Shown piece after piece: positions 24,188 to 34,394 of a DNA stretch of 64,000 nucleotides. Made by a program: the position numbers and the translations under genes. This DNA is from Channallabes apus (taxonomy: Eukaryota; Chordata; Actinopteri; Siluriformes; Clariidae): positions 1,149,001 to 1,213,000 of the forward strand of contig CM060109.1 of the NCBI GenBank assembly GCA_030522415.1, read 5' to 3'. Below the pieces are notes generated by a model, which was given only the letters and a program-made list of their open reading frames with translations, searched no databases and was not told where the DNA came from. Every line of letters starts with the position of its first letter. The first letter of the stretch is position 1.

Positions 24188-24735
24188 CACTACCATTCAA
24201 AAGTTTTAGAACACTTTCTAACTCGATGTTTCCTGATTTTTATTTCTTTCTACATTGTAAAGTTTTGCTGAAGGCGTCCAAAAATGCATTAATCTCCTTT
24301 GAACAGTTGATATTGAGATGTTTCTGCTACTTCTGCTCTGTAGAGACTTCATAACGACTCTAATCTGAGGTGCTGTTAATTGGTCATTTTTCAGGCTGAT
24401 AACTCTAAATGAACTTCTCGTCTGCAGCAGAGGTAGGTTTTGGTCTCGTCCTCCTGGGACGGCCTTCATAAGAGCCAGTTTCATTATGGTGCTTGACGGA
24501 TTTTGCAAATGCACTCGACAATACTGTTCTTGCAAAAACTATTACAGAAAGGCCGACCTCTGTGTCTTACAATAACAACTAACTGTTGTTTTTGTTGTTG
24601 TTATGTAATTACCTAATTCCATATGCTTTATTTTATAGTTTTGAAATCCCCAGTATTGTTGTAGAATGTAGAAAATAAATCAATAAACAAAAACAAAGAA
24701 ATTTGCAAATGATCTAAAACTTTTGAACGGTAGTG
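24188..24735 (-). mobile_element. Tc1/mariner-type transposon remnant
   Basis: The ends are CACTACCATTCAAAAGTTTT at the left and its near-perfect inverted match AAAACTTTTGAACGGTAGTG at the right. A TA precedes the left end. Inside, the minus-strand frame 24,218-24,535 retains a degraded Tc1 transposase N-terminal DNA-binding region (LTAPQIRV, SRNISISTVQRRL). The catalytic domain is absent, so it is an internally deleted, immobile copy. Confidence 0.8.
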
Positions 24736-26128
24736 GATGTAAAAAGTATAGACCTTATAAATCAATTGTATAAATGATATAGATTTGCAAAGTAGGCAAT
24801 GTGCAACCAGCAGCAATCAGCAGCAGTATGGGTGGCTATGTAGTGTGAAATAAGATGATGAGCTGCAGTGGTATTGTCCATCTTTAAGATGCATAGTTAG
24901 CCCTCATTTATCTGTAAAAAGAACTAGAAATGTGTAACATAGGTATCATGTCAAATGTGCAGTTTGGTTGTAAGTGTGGTGTGTTCAAAAACCGTGTGTG
25001 GAAGAAACAAAGTTCAAATACTTGAGTCCTGTGTGGAGTCCACTCTACTAAGATTAGCAAAGAAAACAGTAAATAGATGAGATGGCTGAGGTCCATCATA
25101 ATCTTCCTGGCCTTGGTCCAGCACTGCTTGCTGTAGATTAAATGCCAGTGAGCTTGGTGCAGATGATGCGCTCAGCTGATTTTTGGCGCTGTGATTAGGT
25201 TTCCATTTTTCCATGTGTAAGGATTTCTTGTATTTGCTCGACCCCGTCTAGTCAGTGCTCAGCCTTGTATTTTGCTTCCCGCCTGGCCAGGGAACCCCTC
25301 AATAATACACAAGTCCGTGCTTAGTGAGACGTTCAAAGTTTATTGTGGAAGACAGGAGTATATATATGCACACACACAAAGAACCAAGAAAAGGTGGGTG
25401 TAGGAGTGTTTACATCTGGTCTGGAATGTTTAGAAAAGATAAGGTAAAGAAGAACATAAAACTGGGAGTAGCTCTGCATTTACGAGCGTTCAACAGTTTT
25501 ACGACCTTTAACATAAACTACTATAGGATGTGTTTATTGAAAGTGCAGCTTGTGTCGATGTAAGAGAAAGAAGTAACATTCTGTTCTCACGCACACAGAA
25601 AATCATGAAACATACTAAAAATCAAATATTCCCTACACCATGCATTGGTCCTTGCATAGTCAAACCGCATAGGCGAGTTAGGGGTATAGCAGCAGGAATA
25701 ACAGAGGGGGGCAGGTTATCGAGGCGGGGCTTGTATGACGACTTTACATGACATAAATTGTCTAAATAACAGATTAGATTTTTGAAAAAGTAACTACATA
25801 ACTTAGTACTTAAATAGTGGACCAAATGTGTTAGATGACTTAGGTTGGATTCTGCCTTCTAGTGTTTTCAATGGTTGATTACCTGACTGTGTGTCTGCAC
25901 TGAGACATGTAAGTTTTATATACCTGCTCATAGACTATGCTGATAAAACTTGACACTACAAAAGGGCAGTAGAGTTGTTTTTGAAGGATTGTGCTTTCTT
26001 TGTGAACTCTTTTTCTGGTCATGAATGGTAATCCTATTTTGCATGCGTTTCAAATAATTTGTGTAGCTTTGAGCTTTGAGTTCATGAGCTAGATTGGGGT
26101 AGACGGACTCAAAGATCTGAATAGTTCA
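24736..26128. other. Intergenic stretch
   Basis: No convincing gene. Around 25,232-25,340 the minus strand has a CAATAAA followed by a compact GC-richer block that could be part of an LTR, but no TG...CA borders or duplications were found. Confidence 0.4.
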
Positions 26129-26153
26129 GACACACAACTTCTTAACAGTAAAG

Positions 26154-26660
26154 ATGATACTTTTGTTTTATTTTATTTTATTTCGTTCGCCATGTCTCTC
26201 TGGTTTGCTTGTTCAAACTAATGTAGTCACACAACTTCTTAACAGTTCAACCTCTGTCCATGTATCTTATTCATCTTCTAATTCATCTACCTTAGCTACC
26301 AGCTTACCTAGTTCAAATATCTCCTGTTTTCCAAATGCCTCTCGGATCTTGGTGATGGAGAAGAAGACTTGGGAGGATGCTCTGGACTACTGTAAGATGA
26401 CCTATACAGGTCTGGCCTGTCTGACTTCATCCCCCCAGCTTGTCCTGCCTGAAACGGTCACTGCTCAAACTCTCAATGCGTGGATCGGTCTGCGCTTCAT
26501 GAATGGAAAATGGTTTTGGGTGGATGGGAAGCCAGTGGAGAGCCTGGTCTCATTTCCTTCATGTCCCGTTCCATATCACCGCTGTGGTGCTTGTGACACT
26601 GAGACACACATCTGTGATAACAGAGACTGTGGAGAGGAACTTAACTTTTTTTGCTACTGA
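26154..26660 (+). CDS. C-type lectin-like domain protein
   Basis: This 168-residue frame starts with a hydrophobic signal-peptide-like segment (about residues 1-20). A Ser/Thr-rich stretch with several N-glycosylation sequons (NSS, NIS, NAS) follows, then a C-type lectin-like domain from about residue 62. Visible are KKTWEDALDYCK, the WIGL core motif (AWIGLRF), WFWVDG, and the C-terminal CDNRDCGEELNFFCY that supplies the last conserved cysteines. The calcium-binding EPN/QPD loop is missing, so classical sugar binding is doubtful. It is likely secreted or the ectodomain of a receptor. It may be a short single-domain gene, or the terminal part of a larger one. It is the best host-gene candidate here. 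Confidence 0.6.
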   Translation: MILLFYFILFRSPCLSGLLVQTNVVTQLLNSSTSVHVSYSSSNSSTLATSLPSSNISCFPNASRILVMEKKTWEDALDYCKMTYTGLACLTSSPQLVLPETVTAQTLNAWIGLRFMNGKWFWVDGKPVESLVSFPSCPVPYHRCGACDTETHICDNRDCGEELNFFCY

Positions 26661-27635
26661 AGGTGAGGAACACATAATTGTTGGATACATATAAGTTCTT
26701 TAACTTTATTAGCATGCCAAAATCATAATTTATAATTCCTAGCTCAAATACTGAAAGTTTAATAATAATGAAAGTTGTTCAATTTCTTTCTTACTTTTTT
26801 TCTTTCCCTAGAGAGACATCTTTCTTTGAATCTCGTACAGAATTAAATAGAAGAACAATACACACATTCACAGATATCTTACATTTAGATTGTTAGATAA
26901 ATATTTAAACTCGCTAACAACTATTTATAATTGGTGTGTAAGTTATTCATAATGGACATGTAACACTTATACAAATGTAATAATGGACATGTAACACACA
27001 CAAACACACACATATATAATGTTTGTGTTGGTTGATAAAAAAATAAATGAAAAGAATGACAAATGTTATTTTAACAGTATTTTTTGTGGTCAGCAATTAC
27101 ATGCTTATTAACACAAGTTTTCAATAAACATTTAAGGATGAGAATATGCTGGACTATAAAAAAATATATTGGATTACCTTTTTAAAAAAACTGCATAGTA
27201 TGAGTATTTGTCAGTAGGCTTTTGACATCTTCTAGAGCACAGGTATCTTCATGCCTTTTTATGCCGGTGAAATTATAATGAAACAGTCTGTAGAACTGCA
27301 CTTGCTCAACATATTCTCACTGTCTAAAATGTACAGCCGGTTCACAGCGCAAGGATCGCCAGCGTTCTGTATATACACCTATACAATGTACATGTGCTCA
27401 CACCTCATTGAAAGTAAAAATACCAATACTGAATTCATGTCACCTGTTGCCTGTAGTCATTCAGTATGCTACTTTGTTAGTCAGTATTTTGTCAGTATGC
27501 TAGCTTACAACAGCTCTTCAATATTAACTACTTTTACAAAATTTAATTACATTTATAATATATAAAATTGAAGTATAAATATTATAAAATCAATCTGAAC
27601 TAACAAAAGTAAAAAAAACACACACATGCACCCTC
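26661..27635. other. Intergenic, AT-rich
   Basis: Downstream of the lectin-like frame no poly(A) signal stands out. Short CA runs are the only structure seen. Confidence 0.45.
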
Positions 27636-28140
27636 ACACCTGTCAGCCATAACATTATAACCACCAGCCTAATATTAAGTAGGTCCCACATTTGCCACCT
27701 CAACACTGTGTGTTCTGACACCTTTCTATTAGAACCAGAGTTAACCTTTTCCTCAATTTTTGCTCCCGTATCGCTTCTGTTAGATCGAACTACACAGGCC
27801 ATCTGCATTAATGAACCTTGGCCACACATGACCCTGATGCCAGTCTACCGGTTTTACCCTCTTTAGATCATTTCTGGTACGGTGAGATTTGTCTAGGTGC
27901 TGTCTGGCATACTGCAAGCGGGCCTTTGTGTGGCATGAGCACAGTGACGGCTTTCTCTTGGCTTCTCGACCATGCAGGTCCACGTGCTCTTGGTCTAGTA
28001 CCTTGGCTTAGTATACTGTAAAAAATAAATCGTAAATTTTATGGTCATATAACAGCAGCTGTGGTTGCCAGAATTTCACCATAAAAAATACGGTAGCACC
28101 GCTATTACACTGTAAAATAAATCACAGAAATGTTAAAATT
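27636..28140. mobile_element. Degraded DNA-transposon-like repeats
   Basis: The block starts TGTCAGCCATAACATTATAA, a word I associate with fish interspersed DNA repeats. It ends in an AT-rich piece with ACTGTAAAAAATAAAT and ACTGTAAAATAAATCA repeated about 85 bases apart, as in small MITEs. No transposase frame is credible. Confidence 0.35.
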
Positions 28141-28244
28141 GTTTATGTCCTCCATCCTACATTGTGTTTTTAAGTTCACATTGAACAGGGGTGTCAAATA
28201 TGTTCATGTATTTTGTAAGTTTAGAACATGGCCATGATGCAAAG

Positions 28245-28640
28245 TCTTACGAAAAAGGGGTAATTTTATTTAGGGAAGGAAAGTGTTGAAGGAAGGAGGA
28301 AGGAAAAAAGGAAGACAGGGTGGGCAGTGCCCCGCTGGCATGCGGGCACAGGCTGGTGAGCAGTGGCGGCAGGCAGAGTGGCACATGCTTGCGGTTGTCT
28401 TCGCCGCAGTGATCAAAGGACTGAATACTATTCATGACTTTGAAGTCTCTGGGGCACGTTCCATTTCCCCGTTCGTGCCACTCTTCCTCAGTTTCCCCGT
28501 GTCTCTGCTCAGAGACTTCTTTTAGTTCCACACGGATAACCCAACAGACCCTGAGCTACACTCGCTTTGTTTTATAGTGCCGGTCCATTGGATGTTCATT
28601 TGTCCTACCCATGGTGCAGCATCCACCTAAGTCAGTGCTT
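28245..28640 (-). repeat. Unassigned interspersed repeat, copy 2
   Basis: It shares ordered landmarks with 6,285-6,640 (GCTGGCATGCG, GGCAGAGTGG, CTCTGGGGCAC, TGCCACTCTTCC, CGCTTTG). The minus-strand frame 28,247-28,531 has a partial counterpart in copy 1 (both include CPRDFK), but frames are not maintained elsewhere. Family unknown. Confidence 0.45.
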
Positions 28641-29839
28641 CACCTCATGAGCTGAGAAACTCACTATCTATTCACAGACACTGTTATTAGATTACACAGA
28701 TTACAATTACATTGAGTAACAGGTGTGGAAACGTCACTTTAATAGCCATTTAAACCTGTGTGTTTATAATGTGGTCAAACATGCAAGGATATGTAAACTT
28801 TTGATCAAGGGTGTTTGTGTGATTTCAGCCATGAGTAGGCTAGTCAAACAACTAGTATCAGTCATATTTTCCTAATTGCATTTAAATGGCAATGTTTCCC
28901 AATTCCTTTCAGTGAGTGCAAACTTTTGAGCACAATTGTATTTTAATTTTGTTGTAAATCATTTATTTTCACATTTGTTCATATCACTTGCTTTATTTAT
29001 TTATTTATTTATTATCTATTCCATTTACCTATTTATGTATATTTATGTATGGATATATTTATTCACATGAAACCCTAATTTCCACATCTGAATAATCACC
29101 AAAACTGCCAGACACAGGAACCACCAGCAATCTTTCCACAATCACCCTCATAAACAGTTGATTTAATGACAACTTTCTTTAAATCATTATTTGCACAACT
29201 GTCTTACAAGCATCTTTAAATAATTATTTGCACAAATTTAACATTTATTAGCATATTGCATATTGTGTAAAAGCACCACCATGCCTCCATCAAACTCCCT
29301 ACATTCACATTACTTCACTACCACTATACTACTTTGTTTTTGCACTACCTAGTATAGAAGTAGTGCGAAGAGGCAGGATAACCACGTGAATATTCTTAGA
29401 ACTCTCTCGTAATGAGAGCAAGAGTCTACACAAATAAACTCGCGTTCTTACAACATACTCGGTCAGGAATATAAACCCAGATTTGGCAGGTACACGTAGA
29501 TATGCACACTGGGCTACTTGCCCTACTTTACAGTTCTTTTATGTAGACTATACTCCACATACTCAGGATCCTCCCGCCTTATTTAATCTTATTTAATCAC
29601 AAGAAAATGTTGTGTAATTACTGTGTATAAATGTTTTTTTTTTTTTTGTACAGTGTTTTGTTTGTCTATACTCAGAGTGCTACAAACATCCGGACCAAAT
29701 TCCTTATTTGTCTCAACAGTCATGGCGAATTAAACCCAATTCTGATTTCTTTATTTTGATTGTATTTCCTCTTAGGACCATTGTTGTTTTTTTGTTTTTT
29801 CTTTTGTTTTCTGTATTTGTGTAGGGTGTGTACTATGGT

Positions 29840-29841
<2 letters not shown>
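28641..29841. other. Intergenic, AT-rich
   Basis: No gene seen. A TTTATTTATTTA run occurs near 28,993, and a (T)n run near 29,634. Confidence 0.5.
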
Positions 29842-29904
<63 letters not shown>

Positions 29905-29915
29905 CGCGCGCGCAC
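29842..29915 (+). repeat. (GT)n microsatellite running into (CG)n
   Basis: About 59 bases of perfect GT alternation (29,842-29,900) pass directly into CGTGCGCGCGCGCAC. Such purine-pyrimidine alternation favours Z-DNA. The frames across it are spurious. Confidence 0.95.
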
Positions 29916-30655
29916 AAGAGAGAGACTGTATGGATGATTTAATACAGTTTGCATTCATCAACATGCAAAAAAATAGTAGAATTTATACTAACAAATCTGC
30001 TGGTCACACACCCTGAATGTTTTTATACTTTTTCCTATAAAAGGGAATTAATTTATTTTTACACATTGCTCCTGTGGTTTAATTTAGATTTAGATTTTTA
30101 GTTCATAAAACATGTGAGTTTATCCATGCAGATTTGTTTTACATAAATAATCCGCCCTCATATGTGGATAATGTGCTTTAAATAATATTACATATTTTTT
30201 ATTAATGTTTTTGTGCACTTGTTAACATGTCAAGCATTAATCTTAATGTTTGTTAGTTAGATTTATTTAATAAATATGCAATAAATTTTCTTAAAATTTT
30301 TACTTTATCAAAATACTTACAAGATCTTTGTACTTCAGGATTTATATAATCACTAACTCAGAAAAGCATATGTGCAGACATCCCAACTCTCTGAATGTTT
30401 TTGGATTGTCTCACACATACAGTAGATCGCAGATCCCTGACTCCCACTAATCATATATAATATCCTGGAAATCAAGAGGAAGAATGTACACACACTGATT
30501 CTTAGTGTGTAGGACTTTTCATTTGTACTTCTGCATAAAAGTTTACAACAGCGATGGTTTTGTTGCCCATGGTGGGTTCAATGATTGCAAAAGTTTTGAG
30601 ATTAATTTAACAGCATGATTCATTAGCATATGATAATTAACATTATATTATACTT
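29916..30655. other. Intergenic, AT-rich
   Basis: No gene, RNA gene or transposon end recognised. Confidence 0.5.
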
Positions 30656-30735
30656 TTGTAAGTCTCCTGGGATAGGCTTCAGGGCTCTGTGACCATGATC
30701 CTATACACAGGATAAGTAATATCGAAGATGAATAA
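30656..30735 (+). mobile_element. 3' fragment of the Mermaid-like SINE
   Basis: The words AGTCTCCTGGGATAGGCT, CAGG and ACACAGGAT match the last 80 bases of the SINE at 15,217-15,589. The head and body are missing. Confidence 0.7.
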
Positions 30736-31619
30736 ATTATATAAAATAGCTTGAAGTGGCTAGCTGCTACACTATACCGAGGCTTAATGTAATAATGAGT
30801 TCCAGGGCCACTGGCAGCTGTAACCTCTTTTGTGTAAATAATTTTTGCAGTTACAAATGAACTGATATAGCAAATTTACACCTACACAGCAGTGACAGGG
30901 GAGACAGTAGCTTTGGAAAGTGCTGACAAGACAGCGAATAGAAGTTTAGACAGTTTATGACTACTGTACATTTCTCATCTTGGTTTGGTAGCTGTCCATG
31001 TGTGTATGCATGTGTGTTGGCAAAAGACACTTTTTCTGCACACAACCCAGAAATGAAACAATCAGTCTGTTTTAATCAAACAACAAAATATTGCTCCAGC
31101 CAATCAGCATTAGGCGGAAGGCTCTGAATTTCTTTGGATTTCCTTTCAAATTAGGGCCCAGTTTCCCGATAACGCACACTCAGCGCGCTAAGAAGACTCT
31201 TAAGATATATCTTACGTAAGTTGATTACTTTTCTAAGTGTGTTTCCCGAACTGTCCCTTAGAAGTCTTCTTAAGTCGCTGTGTCTTCCGTCCGACGTTAC
31301 AAGGCACTGTCTACACTTGATTGACAAACGGCTGACAACACTCTTCGCCAGCTTCAGAAACACTGTGAAGCATGTCATTTGTTGTGGTTGTATAGAGCAC
31401 TTATGGAATGAATACCCCTATCTCACCTACGCGGTTTTCGTGCGGTGGTCATAAAAGTACGGTTCATCATGATTTAATGCGAGTTTTGGCGTTGTGATTG
31501 TTTCCATCATTCTGCGGGAAAAATCAAACATGTAAAAAAAAATTGCCGGTCCTCGCGGCAGCTTGTGGACCTTGCAGAACTTTGCGGATAGACAGCAGAA
31601 CGTCGGCAGGCAATCGACC
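30736..31619. other. Intergenic with a possible transposon end
   Basis: At 31,154 the phrase GGGCCCAGTTTCCCGATAAC resembles a PIF/Harbinger-type terminus, and GTGTTTCCCGAACTG lies near 31,240, but no paired terminus or TTA duplication could be fixed. Confidence 0.3.
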
Positions 31620-31871
31620 CCACAGAACTCGATCAGGTGACTGAATATGTAGAGTCAACATTCTGTAATACCTTAAATAATGTAGCTCCAGTTAAAACAA
31701 AAATTATTAGAGAAGAGAAACTTGCTAGTAAACACCATGGTATCATGATCATAAACACACTTTAAAACCGACAGTTTGAAAATTAGAATGTAAATGGCAT
31801 CAAACTAAATTGCTAGTATTTCAAATGTCATGTAAGTAGAGCATCATGAACTATAAAAAACTCTTAGTCGC

Positions 31872-32216
31872 TGTAAGGGTTACCCCCTAGAGGGCGCCAG
31901 AACGCCCGTTTGTTTAGTTTCGTTTTGTAGTTGTTTTGGTTAGTTAACTTCAGTTCCCAGTGTGCACCTCGGTCAGGTGACGTAGAAGCTCACCTGAACC
32001 GAGGGAAGATAATCTGGTTTAATTAGGTTTGTTATAAATAGCCTGGCTGAACTCCAGTCAGGCGTCTTTCATTAGTCTAGTTCGTATTAAGTTTGTGTTG
32101 GGTTTGTTTGTTTCTTTTGTCAAATAAAGACACAGTTACTTTGAACCGCCAGCTCGCTTCCTCTGCGTTCATGCCACGCACACACACCCGACACAGACAC
32201 CGCAAGGTACGTGACA
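31872..32216 (+). repeat. 5' LTR
   Basis: It runs from TGTAAGGG to GTGACA. It carries the palindromic element CCTCGGTCAGGTGACGT...TCACCTGAACCGAGG (31,967-32,005), a TATAAATA at 32,033-32,040 and an AATAAA at about 32,125. The first bases lack an ATA present in the 3' LTR (TGATATAAGGG). Confidence 0.9.
31967..32040 (+). promoter_or_regulatory. LTR promoter module: CRE/E-box palindrome plus TATA
   Basis: The 17-base word CCTCGGTCAGGTGACGT, containing CAGGTG and TGACGT, is followed by an imperfect inverted copy and then TATAAATA. The same 17-base word and a TATAAATA occur in the terminal repeats of the DIRS elements at 48,477 (minus strand) and 61,973, and a 15-base version at 43,516. The 3' LTR has it at 33,454-33,470. 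Confidence 0.7.
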
Positions 32217-32218
32217 GA

Positions 32219-32754
32219 ATGAAAGACCGTCCAAGTGGCATGGCGGAGGATTTCCCCCTAAACAATTTTTGGGGGGGCGCTAGCACGATCTCGCCCGAGC
32301 TGGCGGACTGGCTGGAAGAGAGCGAGGAGGACATGTATCGTGGCTGGGAGTACAGCTTACTTGAAGAGCAGGAGGGTTTGCTGGAGAACAGCGAGGTGCA
32401 CGGAGAGACAGAGGTCTGGCAAGGCTGGGAAAACAGCAGGAGGACAGCATGACAGTGAATGAGAGGATGGCACGGCAAAGCTGGGAAGGCTGCAGGCTCG
32501 CCATCCGGCGCACACCTTGGAGAGGTGTAGCGGCCGGGGGAGAGACAGGAGTTGTCTACAGGCAGTGGGCGAGACAGAACGAGGAGCGCATTCAAGACCT
32601 GCAGGAGCAGGTGCTTCAGCTCCTTCAGCAGTTGCTCGTCCAGGTTCGGGAGAGCCAAGCTGTAGTCCCGGAAGGTCTCCCTCTCTCGGATCTGGATGAC
32701 GCGCTCCTCCCCCAGCCATGGCCTGAACTCGTCAAGGAGGACTGCATGCCCTGA
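32219..32754 (+). pseudogene. Gag-like protein, N-terminal part, frameshifted
   Basis: The first frame (32,219-32,452, 77 residues) is acidic and Trp/Glu-rich (SPELADWLEESEEDMYRGW). It ends in an ATGA overlap with the second frame at 32,449-32,754. The second has a basic stretch and then a coiled-coil-like Gln/Leu segment (ERIQDLQEQVLQLLQQLLVQ), as in many fish LTR-element Gag N-termini. The overlap may be a simple frameshift mutation or programmed. There is no zinc knuckle. It would act in particle assembly if it is truly Gag; that is an inference. Confidence 0.5.
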
Positions 32755-33368
32755 ACGGCGGCGAGGACGCTTTTACTCCACCCCCGCCGCCTCAGCTCAG
32801 CGTGGAGGACTACGCACCACTGCTGTACGGCGACGAGGACACATTTCCTTCACCTCCCCCGCCTCTGCTCGAGGTGGAGGATTACGCGCTGCCGCTAAGC
32901 AGTGAGAGCGATGCGTTAACTCCTCCGCCGCCTCCGGTGCTCGACACGGTGGATTCACACTGGCACTGTACAGCGAGCGAGCTCTTCAGCCAACACCGAA
33001 CCGTGCTGTCGCTCGGACACTGGAGAGCATTGTCCTTCCGCCGCCTCCCGGCTTCAGCATGCGAGCACCTCTCCAGCGCTGCAGCCTCCGAGCACCTCTC
33101 CAGCGCTGCAGCCTCCGAGCACCTCTCCAGCGCTGCAGCCGCCGAGCACCTCTCCAGCGCTGCAGCCGCCGAGCACCTTTCCAGCGCTGCAGCCGCCGAG
33201 CACCTCTCCAGCGCGTCGGCAGCCGCCGGGCACGTCTCCAGCGCGTCGGCAGCCGCCGGGCACGTCTCCAGCATCCAGATTGGGAGGAGGAAGGTAGAAC
33301 GTTGGGGTGGGAGTCCGGGACCGCCGGTGATGCTCCGGAGGAGCATTTTTGAAAGGGGGGTGATATAA
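32755..33368 (+). CDS. Gag-like protein, C-terminal part with 9-residue repeats
   Basis: The frame with ATG at 32,802 gives 188 residues, but is open from the end of the previous frame. It begins with two related acidic-proline modules (VEDYAPLLYGDED and VEDYALPLSSESD, each followed by a P-P-P-P run). From 33,062 it encodes a tandem array EHLSSAAAS/A made of 27-bp units, ending in two 30-bp units. A frame change near 32,754 links it to the preceding part. It runs into the 3' LTR. Function unknown. Confidence 0.5.
33062..33270 (+). repeat. 27-bp coding minisatellite
   Basis: Five 27-bp units (GAGCACCTCTCCAGCGCTGC...) are followed by two 30-bp variants with GCGTCGGCAGCCGCC. As the period is a multiple of three, all frames on both strands stay open here, so the other frames are artefacts. 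Confidence 0.9.
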
Positions 33369-33705
33369 GGGTTACTCCCTAGAGGGCGCCAGAACGCCCG
33401 TTTGTTTAGTTTCGTAGTTGTTTTGGTTAGTTAACTTCAGTTCCCAGTGTGCACCTCGGTCAGGTGACGTAGAAGCTCACCTGAACCGAGGGAAGATAAT
33501 CTGGTTTAATTAGGTTTGTTATAAATAGCCTGGCTCAACTCCAGTCAGGCATCTTTCATTAGTCTAGTTCGTATTAAGTTTGTGTTGGGTTTGTTTATGT
33601 TTCTTTTGTCAAATAAAGACACAGTTACTTTGAACCGCCAGGTCGCTTCCTCTGCGTTCATGCCACGCACACACACCCAACACAGACACCGCAAGGTACG
33701 TGACA
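33361..33705 (+). repeat. 3' LTR
   Basis: It begins TGATATAAGGG straight after the polypurine tract and ends GTGACA before GTCGC. Promoter word at 33,454-33,470, TATAAATA at 33,520-33,527. Confidence 0.9.
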
Positions 33706-33850
33706 GTCGCTACAAAAGCTAGGTCAACATATCTCTCCAATCTTATAGAAAATAACAAAAATAATCCTAGATTTGTATTTAATACTGTAGCAAAATTAAC
33801 TAGGAATATGAGCAGAAACCTACAAATCAATACAATGCAATAGTTTTGTA

Positions 33851-34394
33851 ATTTAAAAGAATTGTAAAGATCACACAAAACACTCAGGCTTTGAAATAAG
33901 ACAGTTTAATAAACATTTATGCAGAGGATAATCTAACCTAATCAGATTATGCCTTCAAGGTGGTGGTGCATGCAGATGCAGTGGCTTGGAGCTTTTGGAC
34001 ATGCAGCAGCGTTTTTTCTTTTTGGCGGGGGGGGGGGGGGGGGGGGGTGGCCAACTCACACACAGGAAGCAGATGTCAATGTCTCAACAACATTTTTATT
34101 GAAAAGCTTTGGTGTAGCAGAAAAGTATGCAGTTCTTTGTGCAGGATGCTGTGTGCAGTGAAAACACTGGCTTTACAGCTATCTTGGTGTAAGTCACTGT
34201 TGTTAAGGTCGATCCTCAGAACCATTAGAGTCTGGGGGAACAGGAGATGTGCGAGTTAAAGTTTTGACACAAAATACCTACTGTGAACAGATGAGTTTCA
34301 CCAGGCCTAAGTGGAGGAGTGTTTATATAAGTTAATAATGCCTGTTGTATGGACATTATTAGGAACATTGCTCCCCTGATATCAAATACATGAC
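33851..34394. other. Spacer with a 21-base G run
   Basis: No gene. A homopolymer of 21 G lies at 34,027-34,047, flanked by GGC and TGG. Confidence 0.8.

Larger units (their letters stand above)
31872..33705 (+). mobile_element. Complete non-autonomous LTR retrotransposon
   Basis: Two 345-bp LTRs (31,872-32,216 and 33,361-33,705) flank a 1,144-bp interior. The element is bounded by a 5-bp duplication GTCGC (31,867-31,871 and 33,706-33,710). A polypurine tract GAAAGGGGGG lies directly before the 3' LTR. The interior has gag-like frames but no protease, RT, RNase H or integrase, so movement must rely on another element. No clear primer binding site is visible after the 5' LTR. The LTRs differ by only a few substitutions and small indels, so the insertion is recent. 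Confidence 0.9.
31620..33850 (+). pseudogene. L2-like LINE fragment split by an LTR element
   Basis: The codons before 31,871 and after 33,711 belong to one frame: the endonuclease-RT linker of an L2-type LINE (LIENNKNNPRFVFNTVAKL lies in the right part). Removing the LTR element and one copy of GTCGC rejoins the frame across the insertion point. The fragment has no catalytic motifs. Confidence 0.7.

Noticed and set aside
25232..25340. Retroviral-type LTR on the minus strand (CAATAAA and GC-rich block)
   Set aside because: No TG...CA borders, no duplication and no second copy in the window.
31154..31260. PIF/Harbinger-type terminal repeat GGGCCCAGTTTCCCG
   Set aside because: The second terminus and the TTA duplication could not be fixed.
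33062..33270. CRISPR-like array
   Set aside because: The repeats are contiguous with no spacers and lie in a eukaryotic retroelement.
33054..33352. Several overlapping frames with EVLGGCS, RAPLQRCS or ALERCSAAA repeats
   Set aside because: They are alternative frames of the 27-bp coding minisatellite; a period divisible by three keeps every frame open.
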